DNA of 64,000 nt, from contig JACKQL020000002.1 of assembly GCA_018296165.2 (NCBI GenBank), positions 2,170,001-2,234,000 on the forward strand, in the 5' to 3' direction. How positions within the stretch are numbered: the stretch's first letter is position 1; the number at the start of each line of letters is the position of its first letter. Positions 35,806-47,065 of this stretch are shown piece by piece. Made by a program: the position numbers and the translations under genes. Origin of the DNA: Termitomyces sp. T153. Taxonomy: Eukaryota; Basidiomycota; Agaricomycetes; Agaricales; Lyophyllaceae. A model generated the notes under the pieces. The model saw nothing but the letters and a program-made list of their open reading frames with translations. It did not search any database and was not told where the DNA came from.

Positions 35806-36853
35806 TCATTGGAAGCTATAGCATAGGCACGTTCTTCTGGGAGACTTGCTTCGGGAATTTTGGCGCTTTTTGTGTAGAGAGTCCAGAAGCTGACTTGAAA
35901 AAGAAAGTACTAGCGTAGAGAAAAATCTACTTCGAAATTCAACCCCAGCTTGTTCAGCGCCCTTTTTCAGTGCATCCTCAGAAACTGTTGGCTTCTTTTT
36001 GTCTAACATAAGATCCGGGGCGGCCCACACAGGTGAGATAAACGTACAAATCCGAGGCTTTGGGCTGCTTTCTGCCTTAACGTCTCGATGTTCAGCATGC
36101 CTTGAAGGCCTTGGTTTATTTGAAAGAGTCACGGTTGAACCTGTATGTAAGAATTGTGGGTTTTCTGTACCCACCACGGAAGGCATAGTGGGCCCAGATG
36201 CTTTGAAATCGAGAAAGTGCACAAAAAGTCGTTGGGAAACGAAGAACTATAGTGAGAAACTATCCCATCTTATAACTATTGGGGCAACTCTCATCCCAGA
36301 CTGTCAGAGTATACATTCCCAGATAGCTGGTGACCTTCTAGGTCTTGGCGTACATAAATGGTACATGGGAGAGATCAATAGACGGGTCCATTTCGATATC
36401 GGCTAGGTCGGCTAAGTTCAACGAGGTCACAGAATCAGCCTCGTGTGTTTTCTGCAGTTGCAGCACATTGGCGTCTCTATCAGGAGACAACTTCCATTGA
36501 GCTCCATCATTTTCACTCTAAGTTGGCACAGGTTGCACCTGTCTTGGTACGGACACGATGCTTGGTTTAGGAACATAAGGCACGCGGCCGACTTGGCACT
36601 CGGCCGAAAGATACCACTAGTTGTGAACATATATGTAGTCAAAAATGACCGCAAGCTCCACAGGACCAGTGAGAACAATATTAACCTTGACCAGTGTTGT
36701 GTTGTCACCAACTTGAAGGCGGCTTGAGGTCCCGGCGGCTGATTCCTGGATGTTCTGCTGCTGGTTATTGACATCTAAGTGTATATGACAGTGGCCCAAG
36801 GTCAAACCAACTTTCGTTTTTGAGCAACGTAATATGGATCTGTGGTGTTTCAA
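35806..36853 (-). pseudogene. unrecognised protein-coding relic with in-frame amber codons
   Basis: From 36853 to about 36345 one minus-strand frame reads protein-like sequence (LQVGDNTTLVKVNIVLTGP, FDYIYVHN, WYLSAECQVGRVPYVPKP, RQVQPVPT, SENDGAQWKLS, then ADIEMDPSIDLSHVPFMYA). It is broken only by TAG codons at 36617-36619, after QPVPT near 36520, and after MYAKT. The first two would each be CAG with one C-to-T change. A further open block (36222-35806) reads FLDFKASGPTMPSVVGTE and a Lys/Glu-rich end and may be a later exon. I do not recognise the family. The regular, non-repetitive composition argues that it was once coding. Confidence 0.4.
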
Positions 36854-37094
36854 GGCGTGTTTTTTTCATTTATCCGTTATCTTTGAGGTCACGTGAAGGA
36901 AAATCTCCCCCTATCCCGTAACTGAATAGGCGACTCACTTATCTCGGCTAGGTCCTTTCTTCAAAACCTTCTTAACAGCTTCTCGATTCTCATCCACATA
37001 CGCTCCCTACTCTCTCTATTTCATCTTATCATCTCTATCTCACGTCTCGCGTCAATAACCTTCTCGGGTGTGTTCAACCCGTCAGCCTGCATTC

Positions 37095-39102
37095 ATGCCA
37101 GGTGGTGGTTTAACTATTTCCAACATCGGAAGCGTTGTCGGAGCATCGCTTCTCAACCGTAGTAAGCTTCCTTGGTATAATTATCGTCTTTAATGTTACT
37201 GAATGGCCAACTCAGGGGATGGAGCAGCGTAAGTCGCCTTGAGCAACTTCACCATCGATCTCTCAAACCTTGGACATGCCTAGATTTGATCGTGGCGACA
37301 TTGCGTTCGTCATTTTGTCGGGGGGGATGGTCTTCCTCATGGTTCCAGGCCTAGGTCAGTACCATAGTACTTTTTGTGAATACAAACAGAGTTGACAAAG
37401 ACCGACAGCCTTTCTCTACTCTGGCTTGGCTCGCAGAAAAAGTGCTCGTAAGTTCCCACTTTCCAACTTCCTGCCTCCTTGGATTCAATAAGCATTGCAT
37501 TTCAGTCTCTTTGGTTTGGGTTTGTTTTGCTAGCAACGCTGTCGTCATTTTCCAGTGGTTTTTCTGGGGTTACTCTCTCGCCTTTTCTCCAACTGCGAAG
37601 AATGGCTTTATCGGTAACCTCACACATTTCGGCCTCATTGATGTTTTTGGAAACCCCTCTCCCGGTACTCCTCTCGTCCCAGAGCTGGTTTTCAGCTTCT
37701 TCCAGATGGAGTTCGCTTGTGTGACGGCTGCAATACTGATGGGTGGTATTGCTGAACGTGGTCGTGTACTTCCTGCCGTAGTACTTATTTTTCTATGGAC
37801 CACAATCGTATACTGTCCACTTGCATACTGGGTCTGGGGGACCAACGGGTGGGCAATGAAGTGGGGAGTTCTTGATTTCGCAGGCGAGTCGTCACAAAAT
37901 CCGCTCGACCGCTACAGTCACGCAGGCTAACTTCTGCTCTCATCAGGTGGAGGTCCTGTTGAAATAGGAAGTGGTGTCAGTGGCCTTGCTTTTTCATGGG
38001 TGTTAGGCCGTCGATCAGAAAAAGAATTACTTAACTTCCGCCCCCATAATGTTTCAATCGTTGGACTTGGCAGTGAGTATCTGTTGTCTTCCCTCGGAAT
38101 TGTATCTTGAATAACATTTCAGCATCTCTCCTGTGGTTTGGTTGGCTGGGCTTTAATGGCGGGAGTGCATTTGGTGCAAACCTTCGAGCTGCCATTGCTA
38201 TCTGGAATACCATGATTGCGGCTGCTTTTGGTGGAGCTATTTGGTGCTTGTTGGACTTCCGGATCGAAAGACGATGGACGATGGTTGGCTTTTGTTCAGG
38301 GACAATTGCTGGCCTGGTTGCCGCGACGCCTTCATCAGGCTTTGTGTATCCGTGGGCTTCAGTAATCATAGGTGCTCTGGCAGGCGCTATCTGTAACTGG
38401 GCAACAAAAGGTGCGTTTACAGGAATTTTTCTGGCACTCCCCGTCTGAATTGCTGTCTAGTAAAATTCCTTATAAGGGTCGATGACGCCCTCGATCTTTT
38501 TGCTGAACATGCTGTAGGGGGTATTGTCGGCCTAATCCTGACCGCATTCTTTGCAACCCCGACTGTTATCAGTCTTGACGGTGTCAACTTGAGCACTCCT
38601 GGAGGCTGGGTCAATCACAATTGGAAACAACTTTATATTCAGTTTGCTTACGTCTGCGCCACATGCGCTTACTCTTTCGTCGTGACCGCTATCCTTGCGA
38701 AAGCTGTTGATTCTATTCCCGGCCTACGCCTACGAAACACACCAGAAGCTGAAAAACGTGGTATGGATGAAATCGAGGTTTGTTCCCATTCAATTGATTT
38801 TGTCTTCACCATTCGACTCAAATTCGTTTCCACAGATCGGAGAGTTTGCAAGTGACTACATCGAGATACGGAGAGATTTCACCGATGGTGCTGCACCCTT
38901 CGATTCCACTGACGGCAAAGGGGCCTTCTTTTATCCTCATGTAGCGGCCGGCGATCGACATGGCCGTACCGAAGTCTCTTTCGGTGATCCTCGCCCAACA
39001 GAAGATCAACATCATCAACCATCAGACCAACCTGAACCATCTCATCATATTGAATCTGTGTCTGAAAAGACGGATAACACTGTAGCACCATCCTCACAAT
39101 AA
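37095..39102 (+). CDS. ammonium transporter, Amt/MEP/Rh family
   Basis: Plasma-membrane ammonium channel, 11 TM expected. Exons 37095-37161, 37216-37228 (13 nt), 37284-37354, 37409-37447, 37506-37883, 37947-38072, 38123-38410, 38461-38777 and 38836-39102 give 521 aa, phases closed. Family marks: DIAFVILSGGMVFLMVPGLA, LYSGLARRKSALSL, FQWFFWGYSLAF, LWFGWLGFNGGSAFGANLR, and FAEHAVGGIVG with the second pore histidine. The intron at 37884-37946 uses a GC donor in a strong AG/GCGAGT context. The cytosolic tail after about residue 450 is acidic and His/Pro/Ser-rich. Several Amt paralogues are usual in mycorrhizal and saprotrophic Agaricomycetes; affinity class cannot be told from sequence alone. Confidence 0.94.
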
Positions 39103-39929
39103 TGTTTTATGACTGTATACCTTCTTCATTCACTCACTACATTAATAGAAATATAAACTTTTTGGTTAACATGATGGGAATTCAAAGCTGGGGAAATCGT
39201 CGATTCAAAATTGGTTGGACCAGTGATCCTGAATCGATTAGAATTGATAAATCGGATGTCCCCCATGCGTCAGACTTGGTAGTAGTAGGAAATCATTGTT
39301 TTCATCGTGCCTGACATCACTGAGCTCTGACCTTTGTTCCTTCATGTCAGAATCACCTGAGTCCCAGGTCCGGTTGAATTGTTAAGACGCTACACTATGA
39401 CTAGTAAGTACATCATAGGGAGAGGGTGGGAGGGTCTTGAGGAAAGGCGCGAACCTTGATGGATTTGTAGTAACTCGTTGTCAGTAACAACTAGATTTAT
39501 TTATAATGATGATTGCCTCTCAGGTCCGTCGATGCTACTAGTAAGTACTGGAAAAGTCTATATCCTCTCGAGTCACATGACTCTCTCTCTCGGGCTGCCG
39601 CATTGACATTCTTGTGCAATGCATTGGCCCTCTGGTTGCGGAGCGTGAAACTCCTGATCTAGCCGCATGATGTGGAGATGGCTTATCGACGGTCAGAGAG
39701 GTTTGGAGAGCAATTATCCATCCTTTCAAGGTTGTTTCTATTCGACACATCAAAGACGTCACCGAATCCCATCGCTTTGATCCAATGGTTTGACCAGCTT
39801 TGAATTCCACGTGTGAAAGACCATATTGAAATCAGGTACTCAGACAGATCTAAAAAGTAAGTTTACAACCTAGTACATCAATGATACAACAGACTCCAGG
39901 TCCACGTAGATACACGATGTCTTGTAACA
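39103..39929. other. convergent 3' intergenic region
   Basis: 827 bp between two converging genes. No coding support. Confidence 0.35.
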
Positions 39930-41845
39930 TCAACAGTCCCATCCAAGCACAAAATCTTGATTAGCAGTAACTTTTTCGGGTGAATTCGAGATAGGCAGAT
40001 GTGAATCACAGATACTAGCGTTAAATTCTTCATGCAATAGGAGATCGACAACATTCCGAGCTGCGACTGTTTCGGTTTCCATTGTTGAGATGAGCCTGCT
40101 CACGATGAATCACAAGCAGAAGATACATCATTTCTGGCACTTACGGTTCAAAAGCGTTAACATAGTAGAGGCCGCGATCAACTTTGATAGGAGGAAAAGT
40201 AGTAGTAGGCGTAAGTTGGGGATAAGCATCCCACTGAGTATTCTATGAGCAATATATTCATGCGATGCACGGGACTCACCTCTTTCCTATAAACCCAACC
40301 GATTTGACCCAAAAATACATGATTGAGGAATTCGTCACTCATCCTGTCTTTCGAGAAGATCTTGACGGCCCATTCCCCTTCCCTCACAAGACCATGGTAC
40401 GAAAGAGAATTGAACTCGGGTTCCGTTTTGTTATTTCGTACACCCTCATATGTAGTCAATGTCATCTCAGATAGAACTGAGGCACTTGATCGTTTGAAAT
40501 AAGCAGGATTAGGCTTTGGTGACGTCGTAGTCAGAAGGGTGACATGAAGGTGAACATAGGGTTGTTCTGGAATTAAGTCAGCGAGAGAGGAGGGAATAGT
40601 AATCCCAGTGGAATGGAAAGGTGCAGCTAGTATAACGGCGTTATAGTCTTTTGCGCCCAGACTGCTCTTGAGAGTCCATTGTGCAGAAGGCGAGGCTGAT
40701 ACCGAAATTTCCTTTACCTGCGGTCCCTATCAGGCCCGCATGAAAGGAAAGCTAATATGCAAACTTACTTCGGTGTTCAAATGAACATGAGCACCAGAAC
40801 GCTTCAAGAATTGTTCGAAAATCTGGAAGTTTCCGCCTTTGATGCCTCTCGCGTCATCCGTGGCCAACGAAAGTACTCCTCCCAGACCATGAATGTCATC
40901 GAGGTTCTGCGTATACGTAGAAGAGAATTCAGAATTGGCGGATTTCCAAAACATCAAGCTTCGCAAACCTGTCCGTAGTTCACCCGTGTCGCGCCTTCGA
41001 TGAGCTCAAAAGCGAATCGCCTGGCTACTCCGGCTTCGGCGAAAAAGGAGGCTGCTGTATCCTTTGTCATGTTTGAATAACCCAGAGCGGCAGAGACATC
41101 CGCAATGCTGTCCCATTTCGGTGATTCCAAAGAATAGATGGTAAGATATCTTTCGACCGCCGACTTAACTCTGTGGAGAGTAGATTAGACATGAGATTGT
41201 TGTCACGGATATGAACATTACATCTGTTGCGTTCGCTTTGGAGCAAGCACTCCGTATCGTACGATTGCCTTTATCGTATCCCACCAACTATCACCAAACT
41301 ATGTGGCAGAATATCAGTCACTGAGATCTTTGAAAGTCATTCAGCATCTTACTGTGAACACTAGATCTTCCCCATCCCAGATCCCTGTCCGACCGCCCGC
41401 GCTGAATGCCTGGCGGGTAAGATTAAATTCATCTGACGCTCTCCAAAGATTTTTGTTTGCTGCAACAAAAATGGACGCGCCCAGTTCGAGTGGAGGAAGA
41501 CTTGAATTGTCATACGGATATACAGTGATGCTTCCTATGACTATTTTGAGCCACATGACGAAAATTAGATCGACTACTCGACGCACGACCACCAATGTAA
41601 GACGCTTTCTCAAAGACATCGACCTCGATGGAAACATTGAAGCGCTCCTTGGCTTTAGATATCCAGAAGGCTGCCGAGCTCCCGCCAGCTCCAGCACCTA
41701 TGACTGCGACGCGAGGGACGTCATTGATGACCACATGCTCAGTGGGTTTCGTGAGGGATTCATTCCTTGTGAAGAACGGGAGATGAAATGGTAGCTGAAA
41801 AGCCAGACATGTTGGGAGAAGGACGAGAAATGCGTAGCACCACAT
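39930..41845 (-). CDS. prenylcysteine oxidase-like flavoprotein
   Basis: FAD-dependent thioether oxidase family that degrades prenylcysteines in a lysosome/vacuole-like compartment. The start at 41845 gives a signal peptide (MWCYAFLVLLPTCLAF). The dinucleotide fold VAVIGAGAGGSSAAFWI and the FEKASYIGGR acid/GGR pair are intact. Later blocks: KNLWRASDEFNL, LSLATDDARGIKGGNFQIFE, SGAHVHLNTEV, LGQIGWVYRKEV, WDAYPQLTPT, RGLYYVNAFEP, METETVAARNVVDLLL, and a C-terminal GWDC ending at 39930. Several introns separate these; not every boundary was resolved, but I met no stop inside a conserved block. Order and length fit P. lyase proteins (PF07156). Confidence 0.87.
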
Positions 41846-42181
41846 GGCGGTGAGTTGGAACCTGCTTCAAGCGACGCGTCCATCAACTTAACATCAGATA
41901 TTCATTGAACCATCCAAACACCAACACACACGTCGGTCTCTTCGCGCTCACATGATCTCGTGTAAATACCGTATACATATGTAGCTTTAGGCTTAGACTC
42001 GGATATTCACTGATAATCTCAAAAAACTTCAACGGCGAATGCGCGGCATCGGTTCTAAAGCAGTGACTTTAACACAGTATCTACGCCCCGGAGCATACTT
42101 CCTCCGAAAATACCACTCGCCTGGAGGTCTCCATTTGTCCAGTGCCTCACTGTCTGCGACTCCTTAACGACTGAACACAGG
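41846..42181. other. intergenic upstream of prenylcysteine oxidase
   Basis: No gene supported. Confidence 0.3.
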
Positions 42182-42291
42182 GTCGATTTTCCTTTTCCAC
42201 TCGAGATCGTCGAGCGGATCCTCACAATCGCGTATTCAAGATGTGATTGCTTTTTGCAGAACTTGGCTTCTTGTTCTCGGTGGCTCTAGTG
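42182..42291 (+). pseudogene. F-box-like fragment
   Basis: One frame reads FPFPLEIVERILTIAYSRCD followed by FLQNLASCSRWL and a stop, which fits an F-box start (LPxEIvxxIL, then LxxcaxvsrxW). No continuing frame is seen to either side. F-box genes are hugely expanded in Agaricomycetes and relics are common. Short, so moderate-to-low confidence. Confidence 0.35.
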
Positions 42292-42875
42292 ATGAAAATT
42301 ATGCGGTATCTTGCCTCATCTTGACGCTCCTCGTCGAGCCCCGTAAGTCAAACTCTTCCTTCACATACTGGAAGAACGAGCTGAAAGGCCTTGCCGCCAG
42401 CCATCCTGAGCGCTCTGCCTAGTCCATTGCCGATCCCATGGCTTGGGCATGATTCTTGTAACGTTCAAGATACTCATTGTAGGCGAGGACGTCCCGCGTC
42501 CTGAAAGTATCCGCTCGGCACAGTCAAAGGTGCATATCGGTCTGTCTTTCCATCGATCAAAGCAATGGTAAGAAAGTAGGCCACAAGGTCCGAAACCACT
42601 TTGGCCAGTACTGGATCTGTTTCTAGATGACGGTTAAATTGATTGGACTTGAATACACCTTGAACTACCTGTAAATGTATCAGACTGAGTCATGAATTTT
42701 CGTAAATTTCCCGATCATTGACCTCGATATCTGGCAGCTGCATACATATTCAGCTCCTCCCAACTGCTCGGAGGACCTTGTCGCTAGGCCGGGTGGTGTG
42801 CGGGTAAGCTCTGTTCTGCCTTATCAAGGAGTCGTCGTCACTGAATGTTGGAACATCTAAGTACTCCGGAAAGAT

Positions 42876-43529
42876 ATGTTCAAATTCCCACATAGATTTA
42901 AAAATCATTCAATCGTCGAAACAATCGTCCTCACTTCGAAGAGACAATACGACTGTCGAGTTCGAGTGACACCCTATAGATGAAAGAAATCGTCCTTTTC
43001 GTAGTTACAGTCATTGTCGACAGATTGCTCCTACGAAGAAGATCGACGCGAGGTATCCACCGATTGATTTCGAGAATAGACAGATCAACTACCCGAGTAA
43101 TCAAGCTGTTGTATAAGTGTATATGGGCCCTGATGGCATTGTGCGTTGTATGTGAAAATCTTTAATCTACACATATTAATTATAGTGACGACATTGATGA
43201 TGAGGTCAATGGCATAGACCCCGAAACTGCACGACAGTGGTACGCATATTGCAAAGCTCGCATTTGGTCTCGATTTCTTAATTTTCTCGACAGCTCGGAT
43301 AGTATTCTACTTGATAATATTATTCAAGAACATCGGCGTGCAGAAAACCACAGGTTCAATCTTATCCTATCCTATCCTTGTCCTATCTTCTATTGGTGAC
43401 TAATATGCACATAGCATAATTTTTGAGTCACTTCCCTTAAGATCAAGGGCTAATTTGGCTGTGGAAAATTCATCGATTCGTGTTATCGATCAAATATTCA
43501 CTTTCATTCGACTCTCATGTATTGAGTAA
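42876..43529 (+). CDS. unrecognised small four-exon gene
   Basis: Assembled only through splice signals: exons 42876-42965, 43024-43110, 43205-43353 and 43415-43529 give 441 nt (146 aa) with all phases closing; introns are 58, 94 and 61 bp. The protein has a basic N-terminus (MFKFPHRFKNHSIVE), a Pro/Asn-rich middle (APTKKIDARYPPIDFENRQ), then a helical, charged part (TARQWYAYCKARIWSRFLNF) and ends IFTFIRLSCIE. No signal peptide, TM helix or known domain is apparent. The middle acceptor at 43204 follows GATGAG and is weaker; an AG at 43185 gives the wrong phase. Chance could produce such a chain, so this is a hypothesis. Confidence 0.45.
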
Positions 43530-43767
43530 AGTTTCGATACGATTATGATTTCCTGTTCAACCTGATCAGAATTTACAACCTAGGTTTATGGTCCATTTCA
43601 TCTTTTCATTTTACGCTTCACGCAGCTTCTTCATAAGGATTTTCTTCACAAGGATTCATCATTGTATTACCTCGTGCCATCCCGAACGCCGCACGTGTTA
43701 CAGAAAAAATCCACAAGTTTGCTGTACACGTCCTCGAATCTGGAGTCATCGGAAAGGACGATCAACA

Positions 43768-44840
43768 TTATCCCAGGGCACGAAACAGCGACACCCACTC
43801 CTTCTTATTTTCGGCATTCTTTAGGTCCCCACGAGCGGCAGCCCAACCGTGAAACCTGTTCGTATGATGAATCAAGATCAATACGAAAAAGTGGGTGCTT
43901 ACATATTAGTGTAATGCTTGCTATCATTCTTTGATGCAAATGGTTTCTTGTTGATCACTTCCAGTATTTTTTCATACTTACAACCGAATCAGATTAGGGC
44001 GTTCGGATAGCAACGTAGGAAGTTCATTTGTACCTCATCCACAGGCTCATCTTGAGAAATGTAGATGCCTAGAGGGACAGTCAACTTTTCAGCATCTGCG
44101 ACCGATAACATACTAAATAAGGTTAGGTAGACGCTCGAAGCGAGTGTCAGATAGCTTACGCAGGATGGACGATGGCTACGGCATCAAAAGGGGTGGACAA
44201 GGTGCCAGAAGAAAGGGTCACTTTCCCACCTAGACAGAACATAGTTGTGATATCGGCACCAAGATACACAAAGACATATACCCCAGCAGAAACCATAAGC
44301 AGCGACCTTCTTTGCGCCACTAGTTCTCAGAGCCTTGCCAAAATCTACGAGTTTCTTGATCGCAAGTGGTGGGCTGGCGGTGCCAGCAAAGAAAGCTTGT
44401 AAGTCCCGTTTGTCCTGGTCGTTCTTTGGTGGGAATTTCTCAATCGGGTAGGGACCGTCGGGCTCGAAGAAGTCTGGCATGTAGACAGTCGCTTTGAGAG
44501 CTGAAGCGATAATGTCCGCGCCTTGCTGTGTTTGAGGGAAAAATCTAGTAGACATCGAAGATGATCAATGAATCCTTAGTTAGTACTACGAGCCTCAAGG
44601 AAAACAAGCTCACATATCTTACCCAAATATATCATATACACAGACAATCTTGGTATCGCTATTCTCTGGGCCAGTCACATAGACCTTGCTAAAACCAGCG
44701 TGGGGTTTGAAAGAACCTTTGGGAGAATAATCGGACTGTACAGGAGGAATAGAACAACACGCGATGTTGGTGTTGTGAACTGTAGTAGACATGTTGTATG
44801 TACTGAGATGACGGGTAATGGAACGAAGACGAGACAGCAT
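43768..44840 (-). CDS. dienelactone hydrolase family protein
   Basis: Alpha/beta hydrolase of the DLH family, acting on lactones or related esters. Exons start 44840-44623, 44544-44282, then from 44229, ending at 43768. The nucleophile elbow GFCWGG has the family's Cys in place of Ser and is split by the intron at 44230-44281. The acid is in YISQDEPVDE and the His in FHGW. ACCSIPPVQSDYSPKG is the usual N-terminal block of fungal members. Start choice: 44840 gives MLSRLRSITRHLSTYN, a presequence-like leader; the internal ATG at 44792 (MSTTVHNTN) gives the common cytosolic form. Confidence 0.9.
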
Positions 44841-45938
44841 TTGAATACGTATGAAACATCCGTCTGTTATTACCTTCCAATGATGCAAGAACCGGAAGCA
44901 ACACGGACAGCCGCCTGTCCGCTTACATAATCTAAAGAAATAGACCTATATAATATCAGACTTTTTTTTTTACAGTTTTCTCATGCATCCCGTCACCACA
45001 ACTCTAGTATTCTACTAGAGTAACTCTCTCGTCTTATTTCGATGTGGGTACGCAACCTGGCACGGGCAGATAGAACTCAGGGAGCACAATTAAGCCGGAG
45101 CATCTGCCGGCCTTGTCATCCATTGTATCGCAATGGAATGGAAGATGCTTGACTATGTTGCTCGGACACATTCACAGTCAACTGGCTGGTCGATTGCTAC
45201 ATGTTATCATTTGCGCGACTCGCACAATATAGAATTATTCCGGTCTTGTTGTATGTATAATCATCGGTTCTCGATTTTACCTTGGAATGTGGATACAAGA
45301 GTGAATCATACTTGACGCCTTTTTCAGTAGACCTCGGTACCTGTTCAGTGACTATTTGGTTTCGTTATAGGATATTACACGGTCATGGTAGTTCGAGATG
45401 GTCTTAAACTGTCAATGCCAATAGTTTACCTGGACTAGAGCACATCGTCATTCTATTGTCCATCACTTTTCTTTACGACAGCTTAGTCCTTATCTTGAAG
45501 GATAATGCATTAATGATTTGGCATGGTCTCCCCGAATCTTCTCTTGTTGGACCTAGATTAGTTCATTACTAGGTCTATTGAGGCGTTTCTTCATCGACTC
45601 ATCTTAGCGTTTACTTAGTGGAGGTAGATATCTAAAATTACAACATTGTAACAACTACGAGCCCCTGATTGTTATCCTTAGTGGTCGATATTTAGTCCGC
45701 ATTTGTGAGTTGTCCTAGTCCTGATATATCAGGACTTGCCTCTGAATACTAAAGATGCGCCCATGCGCCCACATTGTAAATGGATGTATATTTATCACCA
45801 ATGAGTAAGTTGTATACTACATATATCATATAATTTGTAAAACATGAGCATTCGTAGAAGTCGTACAAGAAAGTAACAAGAGGTATCTCAACGCCTGAAG
45901 ATATGGCACGGGTAATCGTAAGAGGTGCTTCCGTAATT
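44841..45938. other. intergenic, with a perfect hairpin at 45001
   Basis: 1.1 kb without supported genes. Contains a 9-bp perfect inverted repeat with 3-nt loop (45001-45021, arms ACTCTAGTA/TACTAGAGT). Confidence 0.4.
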
Positions 45939-46880
45939 TTATCTGCTGTGTCTTCGTGAGAGCACGGTGCTGAATAGCACGTAAAGAGCAGTCACGACAA
46001 ACTCCATTGCAACCGACATCATCAAAAATGTGATCCATTCGCCGTTAACCGGATTGAACTTGGCCAAGCTAGGACGCGAGGATAGCGAGATACCAAACAG
46101 GTCGGAAGCAGACCATGCAGCAAGGATGGCATAGGCAACACGAACACCAAGGAATGGAAGGGTAAGAGTCGCACCGCCGAGGAGCTATGAATCGGTAAAT
46201 AATCAATCTTACAATTCAAGAGAATAATGACATACCCTGAGGCGGTAGCTCCTCATCTGAAAGTGATAGGTCCAGCAACCTAAATGGGCCAGGAAGAGGA
46301 TCACATAAACACCGACAAAGACGCCGGCGCTAGCACGGCGTAATATAACTCCAATGTTTCCTTTGTCAGGGCTTATATGAGTCCCAAGTATTCCGCCGGC
46401 AATAGACAATGCAAGTCCCGCCAAAGTGACCAGTCCAGTAAGCCGAAATATTAGAGATACTCTGGAAATTTCGCTATAAGTACTCTGGCCCCTGAAAGGA
46501 CAATGAACATTGTAAAAAACAAAAAATTATGATAAGCATACGCCATCCCAAGAAACCCGATAGTCGAGAGTAATAACGGAGCCAATGCTGCGGCTTGTAA
46601 AATATGTGCAGCAATGAAGAGATCAACTTTGGGCTGCTGGACTAGTTCACCGGCTAATGTCAATGCACCCTCGGAAATTCGCGCTATATTCGATTTTTAG
46701 ATATGTAAAAGGGGAGGAAGTTTGAGATAGCTCGCCTGCTGAGAAGATGAAGAGAAAGAGCCATCCTGCATCCCTCCTGAAGGCATAGCGCCAAACCAAA
46801 GCGATCGTGAAAGCAGCAACGGGGGTATAAAATGCGATCTGTGACGCAGCAATTTTTCCATGAATATCCAGGGCAGGCAT
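45939..46880 (-). CDS. seven-TM membrane protein, DUF7702-like
   Basis: Integral membrane protein of unknown function. The first exon (46880-46736) has ASQIAFYTPVAAFTIALVW and a WLFLFIFS helix; later exons carry RISEGALTLAGE, ILQAAALAPLLLSTIGFLG, a GLALSIAGGILGTHIS helix, ASAGVFVGVYVILFLAHLG, RVAYAILAAWSASDLF and a final MEFVVTALYVLFSTV helix before TAA at 45939. This order of about seven hydrophobic helices matches the fungal DUF7702 family. The intron at 46684-46735 has a GC donor (no GT is available nearby). The start at 46880 puts a short hydrophilic leader before helix 1. It is divergent with LAS1, only 185 bp apart. Confidence 0.78.
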
Positions 46881-47065
46881 GAATACAGTATACAGTGGGT
46901 ATACACGTGTCCACGGTGAAGGAACGCGACGCGAAGCAGTCGGGTGAACACACAAAAAAATACTAGTCTAACTTATGAGAAATCAACATCGATCATGATC
47001 GGGGTTGATCAACATGTGGTAAATGTAAGTAAGATTAGATCCAGATTTTTGGACTTCATTCAACC
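46881..47065. promoter_or_regulatory. short bidirectional promoter region
   Basis: 185 bp between divergent start codons of the membrane protein gene (-) and LAS1 (+). Both promoters must overlap here or extend into the partner gene. Confidence 0.5.

Noticed and set aside
43588..43934. Two overlapping plus-strand frames near the hydrolase 3' end
   Set aside because: Antisense to the last exon of the dienelactone hydrolase and without protein-like features.
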